NCBI GenBank assembly: GCA_021413965.1
Contig: JAIOPI010000022.1
Location: 62,001-126,000, forward strand
DNA length: 64,000 bases
Direction: 5' to 3'
Source of the DNA: Lentisphaerota bacterium
GTDB taxonomy: Bacteria; Verrucomicrobiota; Kiritimatiellia; UBA8416; JAIOPI01
In this document: positions 9,080 to 17,264 of the stretch, piece by piece
How positions within the stretch are numbered: position 1 is the stretch's first letter
Layout: every line of letters starts with the position of its first letter
Made by a program: the position numbers and the translations under genes
Notes under the pieces: model-generated
What the model was told of the DNA's origin: nothing
Databases searched by the model: none
Seen by the model: only the letters and a program-made list of their open reading frames with translations

Positions 9080-10000
9080 TTACCTCAGCAACAACACCAG
9101 GCCAAAACCCGACAGCAGACAAGCCGCCACGATCAGCAGCGGCACGTGCGTCATCCGCAGGCGGGCGACCGTGGATTCCACCACGCCGATGGCAACCGCC
9201 ACGATCAGCACGCCCCCCACGAGCACGGCCCAGTCCAGCGCGAGCGACCCGGTGCTGACGGGCATGACGAGGCGGACCAGCAGGGCGGCAAAGAGGAACA
9301 GCTTGATCGAGGCACCGTACAGGATCATGCCGAAGGCGGGGCCGCTGTGGTCCAGGACCATCACCTCGTGGATCATGGTGAGCTCCAGATGCGTGTTGGG
9401 ATCGTCGAAGGGAATGCGGGAATTCTCGAGCAGCAACACGATGAACCAGCTCAGGAGGACGAGGACGAGCGAGGCGCCGGCGGTGGGCCAGTGGCCGGCG
9501 AGCGACGACCCGAGCATGGTGGCCAACTCCATCGACCCCGTGAGCTTGACGAGCACGAGCAAGCCCAGGAACAGCGCGGGCTCCGCCAGGCAGGCAAAGG
9601 TGAGCTCGCGGGCCGCGCCCATGCCTTCGAATGACGATCCGGTGTCGAGCGCCGCGGAGGCGGTGCAAAAGCGCCCAAGCCCCAGCAGATAGACCATGAG
9701 GATCAGATCGCCGTTGAAGGACACGGGGGCATGGGAATCGACCAGCGGAACGAACAGCAGGGCGAGCAGCGGCGTGACCAGCCCCATGACCGGCCCGAGA
9801 TGAAAGACCCAGGTGGTCGTCTGGCTGATGACCGATCCTTTGCGCGCCAGCTTGAACAGGTCGTAATACGGCTGCAGCAGCCGCGGCCCGACGCGCCCCG
9901 CGAACAGCGCCTTGACCTTGCCAATGACGCCCAGCAACAGCGGCGGCAGCGTGAGCGCCACCGTCACATGCAACACCGTATGGAGGATGTTCAGCAGCAT
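9080..10000 (-). CDS. HyfC/NuoH-like membrane subunit
   Basis: A 306-residue membrane protein of the NuoH/HyfC family. It links the peripheral redox arm to the antiporter-like subunits. The early segment GRVGPRLLQPYYDLFKLARKG matches the conserved loop GRxGPxxxQPxxDxxKLxxKE. Near residues 215-230 the SRIPFDDPNTHLELTMIHE loop carries the acidic cluster characteristic of hydrogenase-type family members. In complex I this subunit lines the quinone site; in hydrogenase-like complexes it is thought to couple the redox reaction to ion pumping. Its stop and start codons lie within 5-7 bases of its neighbours. Confidence 0.9.
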   Translation of the reverse strand: MLLNILHTVLHVTVALTLPPLLLGVIGKVKALFAGRVGPRLLQPYYDLFKLARKGSVISQTTTWVFHLGPVMGLVTPLLALLFVPLVDSHAPVSFNGDLILMVYLLGLGRFCTASAALDTGSSFEGMGAARELTFACLAEPALFLGLLVLVKLTGSMELATMLGSSLAGHWPTAGASLVLVLLSWFIVLLLENSRIPFDDPNTHLELTMIHEVMVLDHSGPAFGMILYGASIKLFLFAALLVRLVMPVSTGSLALDWAVLVGGVLIVAVAIGVVESTVARLRMTHVPLLIVAACLLSGFGLVLLLR

Positions 10001-10006
10001 GATTCG

Positions 10007-11986
10007 TCACCGCCACATCAGAAGCACCACAAGTGCAAGGAAGACATATAGCAGATACGCGTTCACTTGTCCCTGTTGCAGGACGCGCAGCGCGGTGAAC
10101 ACGCGCGCGACGAGCCGCACGGGGGGCAGGATGAACAGGTCGAGCACCACTTCGGGCACGTGGCCGCGGACCGGCACCCGCGCCGGAAACAGGACAGGCG
10201 CCACGGCCCCGTGTCGGCGCGGGCGCAGCGCCCACGCGAACATGGCCACCAGCATCTGCGCGAATGACGCCGACGTGTACTGCATGCTGGCCGACGGCGC
10301 TACATAGCCGCAGCCCCAGACCGCCCCGGCGGCCACGCCGGTCTGCCGCTGCCGGCTCCGCAGCACGAGACTCCCGGCCCCGAGCAGGGCCAGCAGCGCG
10401 AGGCCCACGACGGACAGGGCCGGCAGCGGCACCCAGGTGCGCAGCGGCGGCGCCGACTGCATCAAGGCAGGCGCCCACGCCACGACGCCGGCCTCCAGCG
10501 CAGGCGCCACGAGCAGGGGGACGAGCCCGATAAGAACGCAACTGGCGCCGAGCACGGCCATGGGGGCGGTCATGGTCCAGGGCGCCTCGTGCGCGACTTG
10601 CGCGATGGGAGAACGCGCCTGCCCGAGGAACACCGTTCCGTAGGCCTTGGCGAAACACGCGGCGGCCAGCGCCCCCACCAGCGCCAACGCCGGGGCGGCA
10701 AAGACGGCGCCGACAACGGCGAGCGTCCCCACGCCCGAGAGCGTGCGCAACAGGCCGATGTAGATGCACAACTCGCTGACGAACCCGTTCAACGGCGGAA
10801 GCCCGCAAATGGCGATGGCACCGACGAGAAACGCGAGCGCCGTGTGCGGCATGCGCCTCGCCAGCGCCCCGAGGCGATCCATCTCGCGCGTGCCCGTGGC
10901 GTGCACCACCGCACCGGCGCTCAGGAACAGCAGCCCTTTGAAAAGCGCGTGATTCCAGACGTGCAACAGGCAGCCGGCCATCCCCAGCATGACCAGGTCC
11001 GCCCGGCCCAGCGAGCGCCCCATCAGGGCCAGCCCAAGCCCCATCACGATAATGCCGATATTCTCGATGCTGTGGTAGGCCAGCAGGCGCTTGAGGTCGT
11101 GCTGCCCGATCGCGAAGGCCACACCTAACACCGCGGACACGACGCCCAGCAGCAGCGTGGCGCCGCCCCAGGCCAGCGGCGGGTCCGGCAGCAGGGAGGT
11201 GATCCGCACGAGACCGTAGATGCCCATCTTGATCAGCACACCCGACATGAGAGCCGAGACATGACTGGGCGCCGCCGCGTGGGCGCCCGGCAGCCAGACG
11301 TGCAGCGGCATCAGCCCCGCCTTCAGGCCAAAGGCCCCGAGCGCCGTGACGAAGATCGCGAGCGCGGCGCCGGGTGGCAACGCTCCGGGCGCGAGTGGCG
11401 CCAGGGCGTACGAACCGCTCACCCTATGCAACAGCGCGAACATGCCAAAGAGGATCAAGGTGGACGTGTGCGTGGCGACAAAATACACCCACCCCGCCTC
11501 GCGGGCTTCAGCCTTGTGGTCCTCCGTCGTGACGAGAAAGAACGCGGCGAGCGCCATGATCTCCCAGCCGAAGATGAAGAGAATGGCGTCGCGCGCGAGC
11601 ACGAGCAGCGCCATGCCGCAGGTCAGCAATCCGAGAAAGACGCGCAGCTTGACCCCAGTTGCCGGATGGTCAGATGGCGGCCAATACCCGAGCCCGTAGA
11701 CATGCGCCAGCAGCGACAGGAACAGAACCGGCGCCAGGAAGATGGCGGACAGCCCGTCGATGCCGGCCGACAATCCGTCCCCGGGAAGGGACCACGTCAC
11801 GGACACCGGTGCGGTGGGCCCCATGAACCAAAAGTGCGCCAATCCTGCCAGCCCCAGCAGGCACCCCACCCCACCGAGGCAAGCGGCCACCCGCGGCCCC
11901 AGGTGGGAATGGCGGGACATGAACAGCCCCGGCAGACCGCTGATGGCGGACAGCAGGAGGCCGACCAGGATGATGCGTGTGCTCAT
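10007..11986 (-). CDS. HyfB/NuoL-like antiporter-type subunit, second copy
   Basis: A 659-residue polytopic protein of the NuoL/HyfB family. FGWEIMALAAFFLVTTEDH (TM5 glutamate region), LMPLHVWLPGAHAAAPSHVSA and HDLKRLLAYHSIENIG carry the conserved lysine, histidine and glutamate positions. The C-terminal region has a WGCGYVAPSASMQYT motif shared with the upstream copy, followed by further helices. The ATG at 11986 overlaps the stop of the first copy (ATGA), so I reject longer in-frame extensions that run into that gene. It probably takes the place held by HyfB or HyfD in E. coli hydrogenase-4. Two such large copies in tandem imply at least three antiporter-like units in the complex, counting HyfF. 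Confidence 0.88.
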   Translation of the reverse strand: MSTRIILVGLLLSAISGLPGLFMSRHSHLGPRVAACLGGVGCLLGLAGLAHFWFMGPTAPVSVTWSLPGDGLSAGIDGLSAIFLAPVLFLSLLAHVYGLGYWPPSDHPATGVKLRVFLGLLTCGMALLVLARDAILFIFGWEIMALAAFFLVTTEDHKAEAREAGWVYFVATHTSTLILFGMFALLHRVSGSYALAPLAPGALPPGAALAIFVTALGAFGLKAGLMPLHVWLPGAHAAAPSHVSALMSGVLIKMGIYGLVRITSLLPDPPLAWGGATLLLGVVSAVLGVAFAIGQHDLKRLLAYHSIENIGIIVMGLGLALMGRSLGRADLVMLGMAGCLLHVWNHALFKGLLFLSAGAVVHATGTREMDRLGALARRMPHTALAFLVGAIAICGLPPLNGFVSELCIYIGLLRTLSGVGTLAVVGAVFAAPALALVGALAAACFAKAYGTVFLGQARSPIAQVAHEAPWTMTAPMAVLGASCVLIGLVPLLVAPALEAGVVAWAPALMQSAPPLRTWVPLPALSVVGLALLALLGAGSLVLRSRQRQTGVAAGAVWGCGYVAPSASMQYTSASFAQMLVAMFAWALRPRRHGAVAPVLFPARVPVRGHVPEVVLDLFILPPVRLVARVFTALRVLQQGQVNAYLLYVFLALVVLLMWR

Positions 11987-14028
11987 GGCGTTGCCCACCC
12001 GTGGCGCACAGACACCCACATCAGGGCCACCACCACCATCACGACAATGTAGGTGACGTACATGTGAACCCGGCCCTGCTGCAGCAATCGCAATTGCATG
12101 CAACGCTCTGCCAGGCGACGAAAGAGCGGTTCGTAGCCGCGCGCCTGGATCGGATCGGGACTCGTGGCCGCCAACAACCCCGGCCATGGAAAGAGTCCCG
12201 CGGGCAGGCGCTGCGTCAGCCGAAAGCGCAGCGGTCGCGGCAGCAGATGGCCGCCCATCATTTGTGAAAAGCCCTGTGCCGTATACTGCATGCGCGGCGT
12301 GGGCTGCACGTAGCCGCAGCCCCAGGTCGACTGGTTCGCGGGCTGGCGGCGCCGCTGAACGGCCAAGACCAGGACCGCCAGTAACACGACGGCCAACAGC
12401 GCCGCATTCAGTTGACCGAGCGCGTGCAGGGCCGCGGTGGAGGCGCGCGAGGAAGCGGACGCCAGCTCCCGCGACGCGACACCGGCCCCTGGGGGCGCCC
12501 CGGCCGCACCATTCGCCAGCACCTGCGCCCGCACGGGCGCGAGCAAATCCGACATGCGCGTGGGCACGACCGCGGCCACAACGCCTAACAGCAGAAGTGC
12601 GTACAGGGGCCCCAACATCCAGCGCGACGATTCGTGCGCGTGCGTCGCCGGTTCGGACCTCGGCGATCCAAGCAGGCCAATCCCCACAAGGCGCACAAAG
12701 CTCAGGGCGGCAAAGCCGCCCACCATCGCCAACAGCGCCATGACCAGGAGGATGGCCAGGCTGTGGAGACCGGCCGTGGCAAGCCCCGCCAGCAGCAATC
12801 CCTGGTAGAGCAGCCACTTGCCTGCAAATCCATTGAGGGGCGGGAGGGCGGCAATGGCCACGGCGCCCAGTGTCATCGCGGCGGCCGTGGCCGGCATGCG
12901 CTTCATCAGCCCGCCAAGCTGTTCCAGGTTCGTCGTGCCGGCACCATGCCGGACGCTGCCTGCCGCGAAGAACATCCACCCCTTCATCACCGCGTGGTTC
13001 CACACGTGCAGCAGGGCCGCCGTAACGCCAAATCCGGCCACCAGCGGCAGCTGGCGGGACTGCCCCCACAGGCCAACTCCGAGGGAAAGAACGATCAGCC
13101 CCATGTTCTCGATGCTCGAATACGCCAGCACGCGCTTGACATCGCGCTGCTGCATGGCCAGCGCGATCCCGACCAGCGCCGTGAACAGGCCCAGGCTGGC
13201 CAGGGTCAGCCCCCACCAGGCCGCCGGGGGCCCGAGGAACGTCAGGATACGCAGGAGCCCGTAGAGACCGAGCTTGATCATGGCGCCGGACATCAGCGCC
13301 GAGACGTGCGAGGGTGCGGCCGGATGCGCCTCCGGCAGCCAGACATGAAACGGAACCAGCCCGGCCTTGGCACCAAAACCCACCAGGGCGAGCACAAGCA
13401 GGAGTCCGGACGCGCGAGGCCCCATGGCGGACATCAGGCCAAACGCTTCAAAGTCAAAACTGCCCGCCGCATGCCCTAGTTGCAGAAAGGCCAGAAACAG
13501 AAACGCAACGCCGATGTGGGTGGCCACGAGATAAATCCACCCGGCCTGCCGCACCTCGGCGCGCTCGTGCTCAAACGTGACCAGGACGAACGCGGACAGG
13601 GACATGACCTCCCAAGCCATCAGGAAGAGGACCGCCGTCCGCGCGATCAGCACCATCACCATGCCCGCGGTGAAGAGGTTGAAGAAGAGCCACGCCGCGC
13701 CAAGGTTCTTGCGGTCGCGATAAGCCAGCAGATAAGAGCCGCCATACACGGCGGCCAGCGCCGACAGGATGAGCACAGGAAGAAGGAAGAATGCGCTCAG
13801 GGGATCCAAACCGATTCGAAAGCCTCCGTGGACGGCATCCCAGGCAAGGTTCAGCGTGTCCACGCCGCCGTGCTGCAGCGCGTGCATGGTGGGCAGCAGG
13901 CCCAGCAGACTGGCGATAGCGCCCAGGCCGGCCCCCACGAAGGTCGCTAATCGTGGGCGGCACGCACAGGCACAGGCCGCCATTCCGGCCAGTATCTGCA
14001 ACGCGACGGTGATTAGCAGGAGGTGCAT
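11983..14028 (-). CDS. HyfB/NuoL-like antiporter-type subunit, first copy
   Basis: A 681-residue membrane protein paralogous to the next gene. It shows LMAWEVMSLSAFVLVTFEHE (TM5 glutamate), GLVPFHVWLPEAHPAAPSHVS and RDVKRVLAYSSIENMG, all classic for proton-translocating antiporter-like subunits. The C-terminal WGCGYVQPTPRMQYT segment parallels that of the second copy. Its ATG lies 3 bases past the stop of the HTH-EIIA gene, so it is translated from the same message. The HyfB assignment rests on length and order; NuoL-like or MbhH-like naming would be equally fair. Confidence 0.88.
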   Translation of the reverse strand: MHLLLITVALQILAGMAACACACRPRLATFVGAGLGAIASLLGLLPTMHALQHGGVDTLNLAWDAVHGGFRIGLDPLSAFFLLPVLILSALAAVYGGSYLLAYRDRKNLGAAWLFFNLFTAGMVMVLIARTAVLFLMAWEVMSLSAFVLVTFEHERAEVRQAGWIYLVATHIGVAFLFLAFLQLGHAAGSFDFEAFGLMSAMGPRASGLLLVLALVGFGAKAGLVPFHVWLPEAHPAAPSHVSALMSGAMIKLGLYGLLRILTFLGPPAAWWGLTLASLGLFTALVGIALAMQQRDVKRVLAYSSIENMGLIVLSLGVGLWGQSRQLPLVAGFGVTAALLHVWNHAVMKGWMFFAAGSVRHGAGTTNLEQLGGLMKRMPATAAAMTLGAVAIAALPPLNGFAGKWLLYQGLLLAGLATAGLHSLAILLVMALLAMVGGFAALSFVRLVGIGLLGSPRSEPATHAHESSRWMLGPLYALLLLGVVAAVVPTRMSDLLAPVRAQVLANGAAGAPPGAGVASRELASASSRASTAALHALGQLNAALLAVVLLAVLVLAVQRRRQPANQSTWGCGYVQPTPRMQYTAQGFSQMMGGHLLPRPLRFRLTQRLPAGLFPWPGLLAATSPDPIQARGYEPLFRRLAERCMQLRLLQQGRVHMYVTYIVVMVVVALMWVSVRHGWATP

Positions 14029-14031
14029 GTT

Positions 14032-14742
14032 CTACGAGGCCGTCGGCGTGGTCCCTCCAGCAGGCGGAACGGACAAAGCGGTTTCAACGCGCTGAACCTC
14101 GCGCATGATCTCATCGCGACTACCGGCGCGCAAAACGACATCTTTGAATGTCGCATCGTGCAGGGCGTATGAGAGGCGCGACAACATCTGAAGATGGCAG
14201 CGCGTCGTGGGACAGATCAGGGAGAACAGAGCCCTGACGGGCTTGCCATCCAAGGCGCCGAAATCAATGGAACGTTCGAGGAAGCACAGCGTGATGCTGG
14301 GCTGCGCCACGTGCAGGACAATCGGATTGCGGACGTGGGGCAGCGCAATGCCGTCGCCAATGGCCGTGGAGGCGGACGCCTCGCGAGCCTGGAAGAGGCG
14401 CAGAAGCAGCTCCCGGTCCGTGTCCTTCGGTACGGGGAGAACGTCCACCAGCAACCGCAAGGCGTGGTCCTTGTCAAGCGCCTGGAGCTGGTGGTGAATG
14501 CCGCCGGCCACAAGCGCGTCCACCAGGCTGGGGGTGGGCTCGTCTTCGTCCGCGAGATTGTCGAACATGGCCACCGACACTCGCATCTTGTTGGCCGTGG
14601 CCCACTCCAGAACTTCTGCGCGATTGAACCGATGCTGCCCGCCCACGTACTGCGAGGGCAGGCCGCGCTGCTTGATCCAGCGCAGCACCGAGGCTTCCGA
14701 AGCGCTCAGAAAATGGCTTACGTCCCGAACGGTCAGGCGCAT
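14032..14742 (-). CDS. HTH (MerR/excisionase-type) - PTS EIIA fusion regulator
   Basis: A 236-residue two-domain protein. Residues 1-52 form a short winged HTH of the excisionase/MerR kind (LTVRDVSHFLSASEASVLRWI, then GGQHRFNRAEVLEW). Residues about 74-225 form a PTS EIIA domain of the PtsN/fructose type, with the phosphoacceptor histidine H136 in GIALPHVRNP. It is the first gene of the Hyf/Ehr-like operon, 3 bases ahead of the first HyfB-like gene. The start at 14742 follows GGAG with an 8-base gap; two earlier in-frame ATGs lack a site. It presumably senses PTS phosphorylation state and binds DNA; regulation of its own operon is inference, supported by a palindrome at the predicted start site. 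No EI or HPr genes are in the window. Confidence 0.82.
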   Translation of the reverse strand: MRLTVRDVSHFLSASEASVLRWIKQRGLPSQYVGGQHRFNRAEVLEWATANKMRVSVAMFDNLADEDEPTPSLVDALVAGGIHHQLQALDKDHALRLLVDVLPVPKDTDRELLLRLFQAREASASTAIGDGIALPHVRNPIVLHVAQPSITLCFLERSIDFGALDGKPVRALFSLICPTTRCHLQMLSRLSYALHDATFKDVVLRAGSRDEIMREVQRVETALSVPPAGGTTPTAS

Positions 14743-14792
14743 GCAATCAGCTCCAGTCTGGTTCATGGTGGCAACATGGGTAGGTCCAGAAT

Positions 14793-14810
14793 CGACCATG
14801 AGAATGGTCG
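14793..14810. promoter_or_regulatory. Palindrome at the start site of the Hyf/Ehr-like operon
   Basis: A perfect 7-bp inverted repeat, CGACCAT then GAGA then ATGGTCG. It lies just downstream of the predicted -10 box of the operon and covers the expected transcription start. This position suits a repressor operator, and the neighbouring HTH-EIIA protein is the obvious candidate. It could instead be a 5' leader hairpin. Confidence 0.4.
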
Positions 14811-14813
14811 GCG

Positions 14814-14842
14814 ATTAAAAGCCCCTATACCCCCAAATGCAA
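14814..14842 (-). promoter_or_regulatory. Predicted sigma70-type promoter of the Hyf/Ehr-like operon
   Basis: On the minus strand TTGCAT (14842-14837) and TTTAAT (14819-14814) are separated by 17 bases. The predicted start near 14807 falls inside the adjoining palindrome, and the leader to the ATG at 14742 is about 65 bases. It would drive all eight genes down to 4338. Confidence 0.5.
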
Positions 14843-14972
14843 GGGAAACTTGCGGATGGATTCCCCGCGATTTTCGACCACTATTTCCGGAACGCGGGCG
14901 CGCCCGTCTCTTTATGGTGGTAGAGGGCCGCATTCCGGCCCCGGAAGCGCGGACACAACCAAGGAACCAACC

Positions 14973-15530
14973 ATGACCATCTGCTTGACCCATTCCTCTC
15001 TGGGCAATCGCACCATTCTCGAACGCCCCCTGACGGCGATCTTCTGTTCGGCGCGCTGCCCGGGCCGGCTGGCATCGCGGGCCTATGATCTGGCGCAGCG
15101 ATTCCGGGCGGAAGGACACGCTTTGATCGGCGGCTTCCAGACTCCGGTGGAGCAGGAAGTCCTGAAAGTCATGCTGAATTCCACGACGCCGCTTTGCCTG
15201 GTCGTCGCGCGCGGCCTGCCCCAGCGCATCCCCGCCGTTCTCCGCCGCCCGCTGGACGAGGGGCGGCTGCTTCTGCTCTCGCCTTTCGCCCCTGCAACCC
15301 GACGCGCCAGCCGCGAGACCGCACGCCGCCGCAACGATTGCGTGGCCGGGCTGGCGACGCGCCTGGTGGTGGTCTACGCGGCTCCCGGAAGCCGAACCGA
15401 AGCCCTCTGTCTCGCCACCTTCCGGACCGGCAGACCGTGCTTCACACTCGAGGATCCCGGCACGGCCAACCTGCGCGATGCCGGCGTCCCGGTGCTGCTG
15501 GCCGCACCTGCTTCGCCGCGTCCCGCGTAA
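14973..15530 (+). CDS. Small DprA/LOG-like Rossmann protein
   Basis: A 185-residue protein resembling the Rossmann core of DprA (DNA-processing protein A). Early IFCSAR and ALIGGF segments match the nucleotide-fold glycines. Later come GRLLLLSPF, RRRNDCVAGLATRLVVVYAA and GSRTEALCLATFRTGRPCFTL, which align with the DprA sequence around RRNRIIAGLS, VVEA, GSLxTARxAxxxGRxVFAVPG. It lacks the N-terminal SAM-like and C-terminal winged-helix domains of full DprA. AAGGAA stands about 7 bases before the ATG. A role in ssDNA handling, or as a general LOG-type nucleotide-binding protein, is inference. Confidence 0.65.
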   Translation: MTICLTHSSLGNRTILERPLTAIFCSARCPGRLASRAYDLAQRFRAEGHALIGGFQTPVEQEVLKVMLNSTTPLCLVVARGLPQRIPAVLRRPLDEGRLLLLSPFAPATRRASRETARRRNDCVAGLATRLVVVYAAPGSRTEALCLATFRTGRPCFTLEDPGTANLRDAGVPVLLAAPASPRPA

Positions 15531-15648
15531 ACGGCCGCTCGACGGCAGCCCACAAGCCGGCACCGCATCCACGGCACGGCCGCTCGGTGCTTATTGTCGT
15601 TTACAGGGCGCGCGGACTCATGGAACATGCGCCTCAACGCTGGCCGCC

Positions 15649-17190
15649 ATGAATACGCTCGTCATTCTCTGCGACACGCTGCGGCGGGATCACTGCAACC
15701 CGTACACCGGGGGGCCCCGCCCGCTCAATCAATGCTGGGATGCGGCGCAGCCGGGCTGGGCCGTGCCGACGCCCAACATGTCGAGGCTGGCCCGACGCGG
15801 GACGGTGTTTACCAACTGCTGGTCCGGCTCCACGCCCTGCATGCCCGCGCGACGCGACATGTACACGGGACGGCTGGAGTTCCTGGAACGCGGATGGGGA
15901 CCGCTGGAAGAAGGCGACCAGGATCTTCCGGGCCAGGTCAGTCCCGGCGTCTTCCGAAACGCCATCCATACCATGGTCAGAGAGGGTGGTCGTGTATCGC
16001 AGCTGATTACGGACCACATGTGCCTCTGGTCCAAAGGCTCCGGTAACTACCACATGGGCTATGCCGGATTCGACTTCATCCGGGGCCATCAGTTTGACCA
16101 GTACCTGACGGACCCCGTGACGGCCGACATCACGGGCTGTCCGCCGCTCGATGCGGACCGGGAAATGGACCGGCACTTCCGCAATGCCTACAAGATCCGG
16201 CAGGAGCGCGGCGAGGCCGGATGGTTCTCCCCGCAAGTGTTCCAGCGCGCCGCAGACTGGCTGCGCCGGAATCGCGAGCATCGGGACTGGTTTCTGCACC
16301 TCGATTGCTTCGATCCGCACGAACCGTGGGACCCGCCGCCCGAGCTGGTCGCCCCGTTCATGCCGGACGCCTACGAGGTCGAGGGTCTGTCCTCGCATCC
16401 GCCCTATCGGCCGTGGCGCGAGTGCATGAGCGAGCGCCAGTTGCAGAGCCATCGCGCCCGCTACGCCGCCATGGTGACACTCGTCGACCGCTGGCTCGGC
16501 CACCTGCTCGACACCCTGGACGACCTGGATTTATGGAAGGATACGCTAGTGGTGTTCACCACCGACCACGGGACGTGGAACGGCGAGCGCGGACGCATGG
16601 GCAAGCTGGGCACGCACCAGTATGACGGAGTCGCCCACATTCCCTTCATCGCCTGCCATCCGGCGTACGCGCACGGCGAGACACGCGACCAACTCGTGCA
16701 GCTCGTGGACATCTACCCCACCGTACTCGGGGCCGTGAACCAGCCCCTTCCCGTCCGGCCCGCCCATCGCCCCCTGCACGGCGTGAATCTGCTGCCCGTG
16801 CTCGCCGACGCGCGCGCCTCAACGCGCCCCTACGCACTCACCGGCATGTTCGGGCAGAGTGTGACGATCACGGACGGGCGCTGGGTGCTGCACCAGGCGC
16901 CGGCACCCGGCAACGCCCCGCTTTACTGGTATGGGCACCAGGCCTGGGACTTCGTGGCCAGCGGGAAATTGGGCCCCATCGTCGATGGCCGGCGCGAGGT
17001 GCACGAACCGCAATACTGGCTCGGCGATAGCCCCACGTGGCTGAGCGATCGTGCCACCGATCCCGTCGAGTCCGTCAACCTCGCCGCACGCGAACCGGCG
17101 CAACTGGCCCGCATGCAGGACGCCCTGCGCGCCGAACTCGCCCGTCTCAAGGCGCCGGCCGAACAACGCGTGCGGCTGGGATTGGGGTGA
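15649..17190 (+). CDS. Type I sulfatase (formylglycine-dependent)
   Basis: A 513-residue sulfatase of the alkaline phosphatase superfamily. CDTLRRDH at residues 8-15 provides a metal-binding aspartate. STPCMPARRDMYTGR (61-75) contains the CxPxR maturation motif, with C64 the residue converted to formylglycine by an anaerobic or aerobic maturase that is not in this window. DLWKDTLVVFTTDHG, in the middle third, gives the second metal-binding aspartate-histidine pair. No clear signal peptide is seen at this start, and the ribosome site is weak. With a GH42/GH151-like protein and a CE15 esterase nearby, desulfation of an algal or host polysaccharide is likely. The exact sulfate ester cannot be read. 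Confidence 0.92.
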   Translation: MNTLVILCDTLRRDHCNPYTGGPRPLNQCWDAAQPGWAVPTPNMSRLARRGTVFTNCWSGSTPCMPARRDMYTGRLEFLERGWGPLEEGDQDLPGQVSPGVFRNAIHTMVREGGRVSQLITDHMCLWSKGSGNYHMGYAGFDFIRGHQFDQYLTDPVTADITGCPPLDADREMDRHFRNAYKIRQERGEAGWFSPQVFQRAADWLRRNREHRDWFLHLDCFDPHEPWDPPPELVAPFMPDAYEVEGLSSHPPYRPWRECMSERQLQSHRARYAAMVTLVDRWLGHLLDTLDDLDLWKDTLVVFTTDHGTWNGERGRMGKLGTHQYDGVAHIPFIACHPAYAHGETRDQLVQLVDIYPTVLGAVNQPLPVRPAHRPLHGVNLLPVLADARASTRPYALTGMFGQSVTITDGRWVLHQAPAPGNAPLYWYGHQAWDFVASGKLGPIVDGRREVHEPQYWLGDSPTWLSDRATDPVESVNLAAREPAQLARMQDALRAELARLKAPAEQRVRLGLG

Positions 17191-17264
17191 CCAGCGGCCC
17201 GGCGCAGCCGCGCGCTCCGGCCATCAGGGCGCGAGGCATTGCCGAGCCGCGTGTCGGCTTTTCG

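Noticed and set aside
5230..9258. A 1,342-codon open frame on the plus strand
   Set aside because: It is antisense to four clear Hyf-like genes and codes for a repetitive His/Gln/Arg-rich sequence with no domain. GC-rich codon use keeps this frame open by chance.
14895..14946. Inverted repeats upstream of the DprA-like gene (CGGGCGCGCCCG and TTCCGG-CC-CCGGAA)
   Set aside because: Short palindromes are expected by chance in GC-rich DNA, and neither sits well against a promoter.
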